A DNA stretch of 64,000 bases from Coix lacryma-jobi var. lacryma-jobi (Eukaryota; Streptophyta; Magnoliopsida; Poales; Poaceae), in contig CM019823.1 of the NCBI GenBank assembly GCA_009763385.1, forward strand, positions 172,824,503 through 172,888,502, given 5' to 3'. This document shows positions 45,512 through 57,018 of this stretch, one piece after another. Every line of letters begins with the position of its first letter. The stretch's first letter is position 1. Both the position numbers and the translations under genes were made by a program. Under the pieces are notes generated by a model. That model was given only the letters and a program-made list of their open reading frames with translations, was not told the origin of the DNA and searched no databases.

Positions 45512-48500
45512 TCAATCCTCGTCGGTCTGGTACTCCTCCCCGAGATCTTCCGCGGCGGGCTCGGCCTCGACGTCTGGGCCAGGAGGAGGGGGGCCACCTA
45601 CACCGCTGTCCGCGTCCGGAGGCAACACGTCCTCCTCGAAGAGCTTCGCGAGCGCCGCCCCCGGCTTGTCCACCTTCTCGAGGATCTTGTCGACACGACG
45701 ATCGTTCCATTCTTCGTCCCTCCCCTCGATCTCAATGAAGCCCTTGGCGACGACATTGACCAGGAAGCAGAAGCCGGAACGGACGGCCGCAAGCGCCTGC
45801 TTGACACCGTGGTGGAGTGCGCTCCGGACGCGGTCCCGCACGGCCGCGTCAAAGTAGCACAAGGCGTCGACCAGGGCATCGCCCCGAGCCACCGTGCTCT
45901 CTGTCGCGGCCACCGGAGCGACGCCCCACATAGAGTCAAGCCTGTCGAGGGTGGCGCGCGCTCGTTCGGCCACCATGGTCTCGTCCTGGAGTTGCCCCAG
46001 GAGAGCCTGGTTCGTCCCGCGAAGCTCCTCGGCGTTCTTCTCGACCTCTGCGCAACAAGTAAGAAAGAGTGAGACCGCGACATGACGAAAACCTCGAGAT
46101 CAAAACAAGACAAGGCGCGAAGATTACCTTCGCAATGCACGCCCAGAGCGGCGAGGTCGCTGGTAAGGCCCTCGACGCGCTGATCCAGCCTACGCTTCTC
46201 GGACAGCACGTCGCGCTTTTCGGCCCTGAGGTCTTCGACCAGCTTGCCCGTCTCCATGAGGGCCAGATCCTTCCGGATCACCTCTTGCCGCGCCGCCTCC
46301 GCTGCGGATCGGGCGGTGGCGGCTTCGCTTTGGGCGTCAGCGGCCTCCTTCTTCGCCGCCTCCGCTTCAGATCGGGCGGTGGTGGCCTCGCTTCGGGCGT
46401 CGGCGGCCTCCTTCTTCGATGCTTCCAGAGCGGTGGCGGCCTCCTCCTTAGCTCGGGCGGCCTCGCCTCGAGCCGCCCGGGCCTCCACCTGCGCTTCGTT
46501 GAGCCGGCTCGCCATTTGGGCATTTCGTCTCAGCTCAGCGCGGAGATCCTGGAGCTCCGCCTCCGCCCTGGCGAGGGCAGCCGTCGCTCGCGCGGACCTA
46601 TCCGTCTCCTCCGAGAAGGACCGCTCCGCCTCCGCCATGAGCTCGACCACCTCCCTGAAGATGGTCCGCACCTCCCGCGGGGCCCCCTATTGGGCTGATC
46701 GCTCGACGAGGACCATGGCTCGGGACAGGCTCGGCGCGTCAGGAAACGGCCACACCGGTCGATCGAGCTCGACGAGAGGCAGGCCCCCCTCCTCCAGCTC
46801 GAGCAGCGCCAGCCGCGGCTCATCAACCAACGGTGCAGGCTGCGGCTCCCTCCGCCCCTCGGCCGTCTCCTCCCGCTGCTCCGTCCCCTCCCGAGGCGAC
46901 GACGCGACCTCGCGCGGAGGCGGGGACCCGAGCGGTAGCAGATCGCTCGAGGGGTGGCCCGTCCCCAAGCTCTCCTCCAGCGTCGAGACCTCGACCGGGG
47001 GCGGCACCTGCTCCAGCTCGTCCAGGAGCTCCTCCACCGTCGGTGTCCTCGCCGCCGACACCTCCCCGTCATTCTCCTGCTCCACGGGCGCGAGAGGTTT
47101 CGGCGGAGGGGGATCCTGTCCAGCGGGCTGGCTCGCGGCGTCCGGGACACCAGAGCCCGCTATCCCCTCAGCCTCAGGCGCCGACGAAGCCGCTCCTGTC
47201 TCCGGTGCTCCCCCCGGAACGGTCATCGTGGCAGGGGGAGAAGTGGCCCTCTCGGTAGGCGCCACTGAAGGAGGAGGGGGCGGCGCCGCGATGGACGCGG
47301 TGGCGGCAAGCTCGGCGCCAAGAGCCGTGGTCCCTGCTAAAAGAGGAAAACAACGATGTCAGAAACAGGAAAAAGCCTCGACCCCCGTAGTCGGTGGCGC
47401 CGGCCTCACCAAGGTCCACGGTGGCCATCTGGCTTCCTCGAGCCATGGCTGCACGGGCCTTCGCAGCCAAGCAGCCTCCCCAGCAGAGGAAGGAGCCATA
47501 CCTCGAGGTGCATGTTCCACAGCAGAGCTCGAGGTCTTAGTCCGCTTGGACGCTGCAAGGTCCACCTCCTGCCAGGAGCGTTTTCCCCTGAAAAACCAGA
47601 GACGGCACGCATCACAAAAGGTAAAGAAGGTAAAACCTGATTACCAACAAAATTGAAAAACGCTACTTACCCAAAATGGCGACGGGACTTCTTCCCCGAG
47701 TCGCTGGACCCACTCGGGGGCTTCGAGCCCGCCCTATGGCTCGAGCCATGCTCCCGGGCCGCCTCCGTGTGGCTCGGGTGGGGGGAGGGCTCTCGGTGCT
47801 TCCCGTGGCTCGCCCTCGACGGGGATCCCCCCTTCTGTCCCTTGTCGCAGGGGGGCGACCGAGTCCCCTTCGAGCGGTCACCTTGACGCCCTTCCTTGCG
47901 CGGGCTCCAGGACCTACTCCGGCGCTCGCGCTGGCGGTCGCGCCCCCCCGTATCCGCCTCTTTCTCCCGGTGGTGGTGCGGCGACGGACTCCGGGGTCGC
48001 CCGCGACTCTGGTCACGAGACGACCGGGGGCTCCCCCCCCGATGGTCATGGTGGCGGGGGCTCGACGCCCCCTCATGTTGCCCGCTCCTCCGCGGGCTCG
48101 ACGTCGACCTTGACGGCTCGAGGCGGTCGGATCCGGACCCCCTCTCGGCGTGAGAACCGCTCCTCGAGGACCGGCCCTTCTCGAGACCCCCCGCCTGGGT
48201 CGACGAGGGTGCGACCTCCTTCAGCGCCGCGGCGGCGGCACTCCGAGTTCGGGGCTTCTTCGCGACGGGGGGCGCGTCCAGCCTGGAGCTCGACGTGCCC
48301 TGGGCCCCCGACGAGGCGGGACTGGGCGTGGCCTTCTGCTGCTTCGACCCGCGCGGTGCCTTCGCCGGGGGGATCTCCAGGATGTTCTCCTGCACAGAGG
48401 AGCGGTCAGCCCAGACGTCGCCGAACCCCGCGCGCTCCAGACGCGCATCCATCCCCTCGTCGTCACTCTCATCATCATCGTCATCCTCCTCCTCCGAGCT

Positions 48501-49779
48501 CGAGGAGCTGAGCTCGGGGGACTCATCCCTAGGCTGCCGGTTGCGACGAGCCTTCGCCAGCCTCTGCTCCCAAGCCGACCAACGCAAGTTTTTGTTTTTC
48601 TCTTTCTTCTTTCTGGCATCCTTGCTCTCCTTATCTTTCTGAGCAGAGAGGCGCCTCACCTGGGTATCCGCGGCATCCTCCCTCACCGAGGGCCTCGACG
48701 CGCGACAAGTAAACGCCCCCTGCGAAGAAGAAGAAGCTCGATGAGAAAAACCACGGGAGGAACATACAAGGTTCGAAGAAGAAGAAAACGAAAGAAGGGG
48801 AGGCTCGAGACGGGCTAGCTCGAGGAAAGTATACCAAGTCGAGATGCCCCTCGTCAGTCGCCATGGGGATCAGATTGGAATCCTCAGGGACGAACGACCC
48901 TTGGATCGTGATCGACACCCGGGAGACGCCCTCACTCCGAGGCAGCCTTTCCTCGGCCATCCTCGACTCGTTCAACGCCTCGAGCGGGGCCTTTGGCCCC
49001 ATCTCATGCATGAGAAGGGGGCGGTCCGCCAGGGGAAGGACCCTTCGCTGGTGGAAAGCCCAAATGACCGCTTGGACGGTCAGCTTCTTCTCCTCGACCA
49101 GCGACCACATCGTCTTCATCAGGGGTATCAGGTGGCGCTGTCTGTCCGTCATAATGCCCCAAAACCACTTGTCCGGGCGCTGGGAGAGGACCCTGCCGGT
49201 GTACTGCGGAAGGAGCCCCCCCTCGTTCTGCAGATAGAACCAGTGCTCGTCCCACCCCGCCTAGTTGGTTGAAAGCCTGTAGTGGAGGTACTCGCGGGGG
49301 ACGTTACCCGACGAGGCCCCGGACCTCGCGGTGATGGCGAGAGAGCCAGCGCGCACGAGCCGCCTCCCGCTGGGCTTCAACACCTTGAGGAAGAGCTCAC
49401 CCCGGAAGAGGTGGACGAACATCTCCCAGTGCGGCTCAATCTTCAGATATCCTTCGCACACCGCGGCGAAGATGGCGGCGTGCGAGATCGAGTTTGGGGA
49501 GAAGTGCTGCAGCTCTACCTCGTAGTGATGAGCCAGCGCCCGCATAAAGCGGCTCGGCGGGACGCCGAGCCCCATGCGGTGGTAGCGCGTGAAGCTCACC
49601 ACATATCCCTCCGGCGGGTGCGGCTCCCGGTGGTCCGCCGACGGGACAATCCACCGCGCGGGACCCTCTAGCGGGTTGGGGCGGAGAAGTCCCTGGTCCA
49701 CCAGCGAGTCCAGCTCGCGTTGCGTCGTCTTCGACGGGCTCCAGTCTTCGGCCGGCTGCGGTGGGGTCTTATCGGCCAT
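45512..49779 (-). pseudogene. Antisense multi-exon ORF of B (Transposase_28-like N-terminus, RS-rich middle, coiled coil)
   Basis: The ATG is at 49779-49777 (MADKTPPQPAEDW). The N-terminal domain (to about 48850: GYVVSFTRYHRMGLGVPPSRFMRAL..; EPHWEMFVHLFRGELF) resembles the plant 'putative gypsy type transposon' family (Transposase_28). An intron, 48834-48720 (GT...AG), follows. Next comes a Ser/Asp/Arg-rich exon, 48719 to about 47680, with RS-type text (RRSRSWSPRKEG; RPRSPSPHHHREK). It ends at a GTAAGT donor near 47672. Further exons lie at about 47590-47420 and 47340-46120. A long Ala/Glu coiled coil (46670-46150) precedes the final exon (46050-45512), which ends EEYQTDED. Interrupting TAGs at 49261-49263 and 46687-46689. 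Function unknown. A carries the homologue. Confidence 0.8.
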
Positions 49780-49916
49780 GGTGGCGACGGCGTGGGTTTG
49801 AGCGGCGGATGGACGGCCGGGGAGGTTTCCGATCACGGACTCAGGGAGAAGACGCACGAAAGGTACGGCGGCTATGAAGGCAAAGGCAAAGTAAAGGGTT
49901 CCTCACCCCCTCTCTC

Positions 49917-49925
49917 GATATTTAT
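49917..49925 (-). promoter_or_regulatory. Candidate TATA of the antisense ORF in B
   Basis: On the minus strand ATAAATATC lies about 140 nt upstream of the antisense ATG (49779). A and C have TATAAATA or TATAAATT in the same relative place. Confidence 0.5.
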
Positions 49926-50816
49926 GAGAGAAAGCCCCAGCGGGCGAGGTTTTCCACGACAGGAAAAAGGTAACCGCATAGCATTTAATGCGCCTGCCTA
50001 ACTACGTCTCGAGCCGGTTGACAGGTACACGCGGCAGCTCCCGACTCGCTCCGTTACCTGGGCCCACCACGACCGTCGCTTCAACTTCGCATTCGTCGCC
50101 CTGGCGCCACGATATCTGCTCCTCTACTGTTTCCGCCTAAAAAGGCGCGCCCAACGGGCAGGAGGATTCCAAACGGCGGAGGCTTCTTCACGAAGGTAAA
50201 AACGGGCCCCGGCCCTAAGCCTCGAGGCAGCGAAGGCTGGCCCTCGAAGAGGGTTCGACAGCCGGCCTCGAGCACCTGAGTCAGGGACACCAAGGGGCGC
50301 CACTCGCAGCATCGCTCGAGGGCCAAGCCCTCGAGGCCCCTCACGTGTATCCAAGGCAGGGCGCGCGACATGCAGCGAGATCCCCTCGGAGGGAGGCATC
50401 GAGCCACCGGGTCCTATCGAATGGACCCGGCACTCCTGCAGACCGAGCGCCCATGCTTTATGAGATCGCCTCTGGGCTACAGTCGACCCTATCGAACGGG
50501 GCACGAGGTCTCACTTGGATTCCCCCGTTACCAGCTCACCGGGAACCTCGATACTCGCCCGCTCGTGGTAGTACGAGGCATCCCCCCTCACATCCGATCG
50601 AAAGGACTCGCGGGATGACGAGCCAGGGCAACTGGCGTGCCGGAACAGCTCGAAGAGCCGGCCGGTCGGTTCAGCCTGGCACCCCTCGACGAAAGAGGGT
50701 TAAATAACTCGGGGGCTCGACACTCCCGAACCTAAAAAACGTAATTAACACTCGCACTCGCACACGTAAAAAGCCCACGAGGGAGTCCTAACTACTCCCC
50801 CGTGGCCTCGGGGGCT

Positions 50817-50846
50817 ACACCCGCGGGTGTCGCTCGCGCGACACCC
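50817..50846 (+). promoter_or_regulatory. Three-arm mutually exclusive hairpin, element B
   Basis: Arm 1 ACACCC (50817-50822), arm 2 GGGTGTCGC (50825-50833), loop TCGC, arm 3 GCGACACCC (50838-50846). Arm 2 can pair with arm 1 or, over 9 bp, with arm 3. C has the same layout with different bases at 57468-57496. The function is unknown; an RNA switch or terminator is possible. Confidence 0.75.
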
Positions 50847-50850
50847 ACGG

Positions 50851-50968
50851 AACCAACACAACCAAACCCTCGAGAACCAACACAACCAAACCCTCGAGAA
50901 CCAACACAACCAAACCCTCGAGGACCAGCCAACCAAACCCTCGAGGACCAGCTATCCAAACCCTCGAG
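50851..50968. repeat. 24-bp tandem repeat, five copies
   Basis: The unit aaccaacacaaccaaaccct-cgag occurs three times almost exactly (50851, 50875, 50899). Two 23-bp variants beginning gaccagc follow (50923, 50946). It lies just before the polypurine tract of B. Confidence 0.95.
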
Positions 50969-51012
50969 ACCCAAATCGAGAGCCCCTGCTCGAGTGCAAG
51001 CACCCAAACAAG

Positions 51013-51026
51013 GGCTCGGGGGCTAC
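51013..51026 (+). other. Polypurine tract of B
   Basis: ggctcgggggctac directly precedes the 3' LTR. The same 14 nt precede the Tat LTR at 57665. Confidence 0.85.
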
Positions 51027-52163
51027 TGTCGGGGGTCCACAAAAGGGGTACCCCCAATCAACGCAAAACAAATAGGTTAAACCTAGAACACCAATTAATA
51101 GTAAGCCTAGCTAGACCAAAACCACCCAAAAACCAACCTGTCAAAGCCCACAACGCCGGCCCACCACGGGGAAGCCTAAGCCCGCCAAAACCAACTCAAA
51201 CCGCCTCGTGGTAGCCTGCCCCTCGAGACCCTGTACGGGGACCTCGAGCCTCACTAACCCAGCTGCCTATCCTTCGAAGACACTTCACGCCCCCTCGAGC
51301 AACGCCGGGCATCGGATGCCAATCCCACACTGAGCATTTAATGCACTCACCTACTCCAGTCACATCCTCTGGCACACGATGTGTGCCACAGCAAACTAGG
51401 GTCAGGGTCAAACCTCGTTTTCACCACAAGCATGGTCAAAAGGGCACAAGTGCAGCACTGTTCGGCCATACCTTACACTGTGGCACCCTCGAGCCATACC
51501 GCGAGACACGGGTTCCCGCTGTGCGGGCGAGATTTCTAGGACTTGCCCATACCTATGGGGACCTCGAGCCCCCCGTAGGCACCACCTCGAGGACCAGCCC
51601 CGCGCCCCTCGAGCCCTGACAGCTTTCATGCTATTGGAGGACAGGTACCCCAAACCTCAGAGGGACCCAGCCACGTCATGTACGTGCCAGAATGGGCGCT
51701 ACTTGACCTCCACGTCGCCACGCCTCCACGTCCGCGCCAGGTATGGAGGCCACGCTCCAAGGACGCTCCAACAGTGCCCCCACGTCAGCTCTAGTGACTC
51801 CGACAAGACAGATTTCCAACTCTACGTTGTATCCAGTGTATATACGCCCAGCTCTTGTATAACCCTGGCCTCCTCTTGCTCTATAAAAGAGGACACCAGG
51901 GCCCTTCACTCCTCCAGTTACACACGTACACCCGCACACACTCGCACACGAGTTCGGACTCCGGTCCACGCTCATAGAGCTTGTATTCGCCCCTGTGCAA
52001 GCACTTCGGTGCAAGTAATACAAGAACATCCCCCCGCTAGACGTAGGGCCTTCTTTGCCCGAACCAGGATAAATCTTGTGTCCCCTTGCATCACCATCCA
52101 AAAAGAGAAGCATGCGATCATATTACTAGTTGGTGTCATACCCCCCGGGTAGAAACACCGACA
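51027..52163 (+). repeat. 3' LTR of B
   Basis: This copy is 1137 bp, starts TGTCGGGGG and ends ACCGACA. TATAAAAG at 51882-51889. It differs from the 5' copy at about 28 sites, mostly C/T and G/A, plus a shorter C run near 52030. Confidence 0.95.
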
Positions 52164-52168
52164 CCGGG

Positions 52169-54684
52169 CGGCGTGCTCTTTGGCCTCGGCAACCGCGGCA
52201 GTCAGGTCTGAACAGCGGAGGCTCAACTCACTTGCCTTGGTACTCTTCTCGGCAAGCTGCTTCTGGGTGCGAGCAAGCTCAATGCTCGACGTCTGAAGCT
52301 GCTCTCAGACGCGGCTCTCCCAATGGAGGAAATCCGACTTAGCCCGGGAGGTCTCCATAAGCTCCTAAGGCAGATAGTCAACCGAATATTAACCCCTTTA
52401 CGATGGAACGGGAAGAAGAAGATCGCCCGAACGAGGGCCCTCACCTGGACAGCCCGAGGAAGATCCCTTTCTACCAACGTCAAGGACGTCTTCCGCGACC
52501 GCGTGAGGAGTGAGCCGAGCTACCCGAGGACGTACCAGTTTTCGGCCTCGGGGGTGTCGTCGAGGACGAACACTGGCTCAGCCTCGGGATGAGCTGGATC
52601 CCTCCACTCCACTCGAGGGCCGCCCCAAGCGGGAGAACGACCTCCCAAGCGGGCAAGGGCCGAGCTTTCGCCCTCTCCTCCGATTACTGGCGCCGGCAGC
52701 CTCCACCTCTGCTTTCCCATCTCTTGGGGAAGTCTCGTCGGAAGAGATATTATGAATCTGCTCCGGCAAGCTTGACCCCTAAGGCAGGACGTCGGCCCCA
52801 GCTTCAGGTGCAACGGCCTGAGACGGCTCAGCCTCAGCCGCCTTGGCAGCCTCGACCTCGACGGTCGAGGCTCCCCGGGCTCCCTCGTCTCTCAGTGCCC
52901 CAGAAGCAGGAGCCTCCTCTGGCGCTCCACCGGAGACCGAGGCCCCCTGAGGGAGCCCGATGACTTCGGGGGCGACGGCCAGCCCGTCAGACCCCGGCAG
53001 TGGTAGCACCACAGACGGTGCCACCACCGTGCCGGCGGAAGAGGTCGCTCCCGCTTTCAGTACCTTCCGGGGGCGGAGGGATAACGCCTCTACGGAACGC
53101 TTCCCGCTGAGACAGGAGAAAGATATGCATCATGAAGAAAAATCCCCACACAAATGAACACAGGAAGGGTAAGCAATGATTTCTCACCCAGCCCTCGGGG
53201 CCCTCCTCGCAGAAAGCGTGGATGGGGTCTGCAGTCGCGGCATCCCTGCTGGAGGAACCCCGCGCGGAGGAGGTGGGAGCTTCGTCTTGGGAATCTTCGT
53301 CAAAACCCCCGCCGACGGCGGCGGCAATGGACCCTATCGGACTTGTCACCCCCGCGGGACGCAGAAACCTCGGACTGCGCCTCGGACGCACCCATCACAG
53401 GGCTCGCCAACCGGACCGATGAACGGTCCACGTCAGGAAACCCCGCCAGGGGCTCGGAGTCCCCCTCCGAACCCTCCTCGTCGTCATCATCAGAATCCTC
53501 CTCCGTGGGGGAAGACTCTTCCGGCTCACCATGGAGCCTCTGTTGCCGCCGACGCCTCTCCAGGTCGTCACGGGCCTTCCGACGCTTAGCACGCCTGGTG
53601 TTCTTGTCGTCCTTCCTCTTCTTCTTCTCCTCGGCCAGACGTCGTCTCTCCTCCCTTTCCTCGGGAAGGGGAGGCTTCGAGGCGCTGACCCCCCGTAGAC
53701 CCTGCAGAAAGAAGAGTAAGGACCAAACATGAGAAAAGAAAGCTCCGCGGCAACGTGCCCGAAAAAGATCGATCCCCTTACCAAACTGATGTACCCGCGG
53801 AACGGGCGCATCAGAATACTGAGCAGCTTGCTCGCGTCCTTCACCTCCTTCACCGCATCCTTCACCCGGCAAACGAGCTCGGGATAGGCGGGCGGAGACG
53901 CCTTCATCTGGCACCCCTGCGAGAGAGGCGCGTCATCCCTCATCTTCGCCATAATCAGGGGCTGGTTCGTCAGCGGCAGCACGCACTGCTGGTGAAACCA
54001 GGCCACGACCATCTCGGCCGTAAGACCCGCCTTCTGCAACCTCGACAAGGCCTCGAGTAGCGGGTCGAGCCGACTCTGCCTCTTGTCAACAACGCTGTAG
54101 TTCCAAGAGTCCGGTCGTGACTCGATAACACGGCCGGTGTATGCTGGCAGCAGACCGTCGTCGTTGCGAAGGTAGAACCAGCCCGAACGCCAGTCCCTAT
54201 TTGAGGTGGTCGCCTGGGACGGGATGTACAGGCTCGCCCTATGCTGGCGAACACAGAGCATGCAACTCCCCGACCTCACCAACCTCCGACCTTCCGAAAC
54301 TGCCTTCGTGAAAAATTCTCCCCGGAAGAGGTGAATCCAGAGCTCCCAGTGAGGTTCGATCCCCAGGAAACCTTCGCAGACGGTCACGAAGATGGCCGCC
54401 TGCGAATTGGAGTTGGGAGCAAGGTGGTGCAGCTCGAGCCCGTAGTAAGAGAGGAGGGCCCGGAGGAACCGACCCACCGGCATTTCGAACCCGTGCTCGT
54501 GGAAGGCGATGAAGCTGACCACATAACCATTTTGTGGTCTCGGCTCCTCCTCCTCCAGACCGGGGGCGATCCACTCTGGTCTATCGGAGCCGGATAAGCC
54601 CCGAAGGAGCCCTTTCTGCACCAACTCCGCCAGTCTCTCCGGGGTGGCGACGGAAGCACCCCACGGCTCAGCAACATCGGCCAT
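52169..54684 (-). pseudogene. Antisense ORF of element A, N-terminal exons
   Basis: The ATG is at 54684-54682 (MADVAEPWGAS), homologous to the B start MADKTPP. Exon 1 runs to 53782 and holds the Transposase_28-like domain (GYVVSFIAFHEHGFEMPVGRFLRAL; EPHWELWIHLFRGEFF; WFYLRNDDGLLPAYTGRV). The intron, 53781-53702 (GT...CTGCAG), lies at the same place as the 48834-48720 intron of B. Exon 2 (to about 53300) is a basic-acidic stretch (RRAKRRKARDDLERRRRQQ, then EEDSDDDDEEGSEGD), related to the RS-rich exon of B but with fewer RS pairs. Later exons to 52169 are rich in Ala, Pro and Glu. The B insertion cuts it. The Arg-Glu run upstream of the ATG is only translated (GA)n. Confidence 0.75.
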
Positions 54685-54734
54685 CCCGAACAACGAAGAG
54701 GGGGGCGCGGACGTCACAGAGGGAGAAGGTCGCT

Positions 54735-54738
<4 letters not shown>

Positions 54739-54778
<40 letters not shown>
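54739..54778. repeat. (CT)n microsatellite
   Basis: About 20 CT units lie in the 5' leader of the antisense ORF of A, a few dozen bases upstream of its ATG. Confidence 0.98.
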
Positions 54779-54780
<2 letters not shown>

Positions 54781-54940
54781 TTTTCTCTTTCTTCTTTTCC
54801 TCACAACCCTCTACTCCGCCGCTAGCCCGGTCTCTCCCTCCCCTCCTCTGCTTTTAAGTGGCTGGACGGAGGAGGAAGACGAGCGAGTAAGGGAGACGAG
54901 CGTATAAGGAAAGGAACCGCTCCGAAATCCCCAAGGGACA

Positions 54941-54948
54941 TATTTATA
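54941..54948 (-). promoter_or_regulatory. Candidate TATA of the antisense ORF in A
   Basis: On the minus strand TATAAATA (context ccTATAAATAtg) lies about 257 nt upstream of the ATG at 54684. Confidence 0.55.
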
Positions 54949-56131
54949 GGATGAAAACCAACCGCCAGATCCCGGTCGACTACTATTTACATGCATTTAA
55001 TGCAGAGCACGCCAGAAATCTCATTATTACGGAGATCCCCTCGATACGAGTGCACACGCAAGCATTAAATGCCAAGGCGTGGGTCCCAGCGCACGTCCGC
55101 AACCAGCGCCGTCCACGCCCTCGAGAAAGCCGCCTAAAAAGGCACGCCCACAGCTCTGATAGAGGAGGTAACCTCCCTCTGACTCCTTCCCAGCGAAGGA
55201 ACCCAGGGCACCGAGCCCGTTACGTTCCAGGGGTTCGGAGGCTGGCCCCTCCGAGGGTTCGACAGCTGCCCCAGGATAACAGAGCCAGGGACGACCACGG
55301 ATGCGCCTATCTCATGGCCCGAGCCGAGCCTGAGCACGACCGCTCAGGGCATCAAGAGTCATATCCGAGGCTAGCATGACAGTCACAAATGGGATCCCAA
55401 CGGAGGGAGGCAACTAGCCCTCGGAACCAATCGAACGGTTCCGGGCCCTGGTGACTGTCCTCTGTCTCTATGTGTGCGCCTCCAGGCCCCTAGCCGACCC
55501 CTATCGAATGGGGCACGGGCACGCACTCGGGTTTACCCGTTAACAGCTCATCGGGGATGCCATGACCGATACCCACCGAGGGTAGCGTGGCATCACCACG
55601 CCTCTCCCTTGTGAAAAGGATGTGTGAGGGTCAAAAAAAGAAAAAATAAGACGAGGCCACTCCTGACCGACCCTTTGCGAAAAAGGGCTCGGGGGCTCGC
55701 CTCGCACCTGAAACAAGGTCAGAAAACCTTGGACTACCCCCAAGCCCAAAGCCATCGGACGGCAGTCGAGGGGCTCGGGGAACACGACTAACCTCCTTTC
55801 TTCGTGTGAACACGAGATTTTCAGTGTTTGGATGAATGCCTCGCTGCATCGAGAGGTGGCGGCCGATCACGCTCAAAAACTGGGCAAAACCTCACAACGT
55901 GGGAACGCACCCTCGAGGAAAAGGCTAAATACCGCCGTAGGTCACGCCATCCGGACCCCAACACTACAAGACAAAGCGGTCCGAGCCAAGGTAGTGGCGG
56001 TCGAAAGCATCCCACGAATCAGAAAGACAGCGCTGTCAACAGAAGTTCCGAAAGCAAAGAGGGACCCGGAAGACGTCGACCAAACAACGGATCCAAAGGC
56101 ACGAAAGGGCTCGACGGCCAAAGATCGATCA
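54949..56131 (+). other. 3' region of A and unresolved junction with a second Tat remnant
   Basis: Up to about 55800 it resembles the tail of B (gcatttaatgc blocks, gcctaaaaaggc.., CTCGAG-rich, ggggctcggggg phrases), but no LTR start follows. From about 55800 the text changes, and from about 56170 the minus strand carries another antisense ORF. This suggests a deletion or recombination that removed the 3' LTR of A. I see no gene here. Confidence 0.45.
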
Positions 56132-56162
56132 CATATATATATATATGTATATATATATATAT
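56132..56162. repeat. (AT)n microsatellite
   Basis: The alternating AT tract is interrupted by one GT. It sits near the 3' end of the small antisense ORF. Confidence 0.95.
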
Positions 56163-56293
56163 GTTTTTTCAGATAAGGGGTCTCAAAGGCTCTGCCCTGA
56201 AGCTGCTCGAGGAGTACACCAAAGTGCTCATCGCCCTCGACGCCGGCTCCAAGCGGCTCCAGGACATCTAACGAAACCTCGACCCTGGCCCCT

Positions 56294-56938
56294 TCACCGA
56301 GAGTCTCGGATGACCTGATCCGCAGGAACCTCGGTAACTGCGGCTTCAGCAGCATCGTCGAACTCCTCGATGAGCTCCTCGAAGTCGGCCGCCCTGGATC
56401 CCTCCGGAAACCCCACGAGCCCGTGCAGGTCACGACCAAAGCGGACCTGAGCACTCGCTAGGGCCACCGCTGCGCCCTGATGAACACCATGCTCCACCAA
56501 AGTCCAGACGTGCTCAGGCACGTCCCGGAGACATTCCATGAGGTTGTAACCTCGGGCACGCACGAACTCCACCGCCGCCTCCGCCGCTGGGCGAAGGACT
56601 TGGAGCGTGGCCTCCAGCTCGGCCACTCGGCCGTCCGCCGCGGCCAGTTGCCCACGAAGCTCTGCGGCCTCCTCCTCGACGGCGTCCAATGCCGCCGACG
56701 CCGCCGAAACCGTGTCCTCCAAGTCACGGACCGAAGGAGGAGCTGGGGGAGAAGCCAGACGGCAAAGAGGGATCGACCTCGACGTCGAGATCACCCTGAG
56801 GAACACACGAAGGACATAATTAGAAGCACTGCTGAGCTGCGACAAGAAGAAGCGACAAACTAACCCTGGAATACGGCGACGCTGCTCCGGACCTCCCGAG
56901 CTTGGCTGCTCATCAGCAGGCCGCTTCCCGCGGTCCAT
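56294..56938 (-). pseudogene. Small two-exon antisense ORF of Tat element C
   Basis: The ATG is at 56938-56936 (MDRGKRPADEQPSSGG). After about 23 codons a GTTAGT donor near 56868 and a CCTCAG acceptor near 56798 mark an intron of about 70 nt. Exon 2 is a coiled coil (LEDTVSAASAALDAVEEEAAELRGQL) followed by a domain (LVEHGVHQGAAVALASAQVRFGRDLHG) like the last exon of B (LHHGVKQALAAVRSGF). The Transposase_28-like and RS-rich parts are missing, so it is a shortened form of the same gene. The stop is at 56294-56296. It could be a truncated relic or a distinct compact version. Confidence 0.6.
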
Positions 56939-57018
56939 AGCGAGGGAACGAGGGGTTAACACGGAGCAACGAAGAGGACGACGGAGCGAACTGGACAAAT
57001 GCAAGGGCCCTTGCCCCA

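Larger units (their letters stand above)
49926..51026 (+). other. 3' region of B before the LTR
   Basis: This stretch is noncoding and CTCGAG-rich. It holds a three-arm inverted repeat (50817-50846), a 24-bp tandem repeat (50851-50968) and the polypurine tract (51013-51026). A polypurine-like copy, cgggggctac, also lies at 50809-50818. Confidence 0.7.
37106..52163 (+). mobile_element. Tat-clade Ty3/gypsy element B, structurally complete
   Basis: The element has LTRs of 1143 bp (37106-38248) and 1137 bp (51027-52163), a primer site at 38251, gag, pol, an antisense ORF (minus strand, 45512-49779) and a polypurine tract at 51013-51026. The flanks CCCGG (37101-37105) and CCGGG (52164-52168) are a 5-bp target duplication with one mismatch. 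The LTRs differ at about 28 sites by eye (~2.5 %), mostly transitions. Coding lesions include TGA at 39655, 43750, 44617 and 44926, TAG at 41682, and single-base deletions near 40995 and 43476. It inserted in the antisense ORF of its relative A in the same orientation. Confidence 0.95.
1..55800 (+). mobile_element. Old Tat-clade Ty3/gypsy element A, interrupted by nested insertions
   Basis: Pieces of one element can be joined across three insertions: 1-931, 9554-15734, 36436-37105 and 52164 to about 55800. Domain order is gag, protease, RT, RNase H, a second RNase H, integrase, and then an antisense ORF on the minus strand. The extra RNase H and the antisense ORF place it in the Tat clade. 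By analogy with element B, where the LTR ends 58 nt before the gag ATG, the 5' LTR of A should end about 27 nt left of the window. I cannot find its own 3' LTR with confidence: the Tat LTR at 57665 may be its own or may belong to a second partial element (C). The right border is approximate. The copy is dead, with many stops and frameshifts in every domain. Confidence 0.75.

Noticed and set aside
46244..47656. 470-codon plus-strand frame
   Set aside because: It is the opposite strand of the GC-rich antisense ORF of B, with Ser/Ala/Gly-rich text and no homology. GC-rich codons on one strand commonly leave the other strand open.
50851..50968. Short regular repeats as a possible CRISPR array
   Set aside because: The units are contiguous 24-bp tandem repeats without unique spacers, in a plant retrotransposon.
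53395..54804. Arg-Glu repeat protein start at 54804
   Set aside because: The Arg-Glu run is the (GA)n microsatellite read in frame. The ATG at 54684, aligned to the start of B, is the better start.
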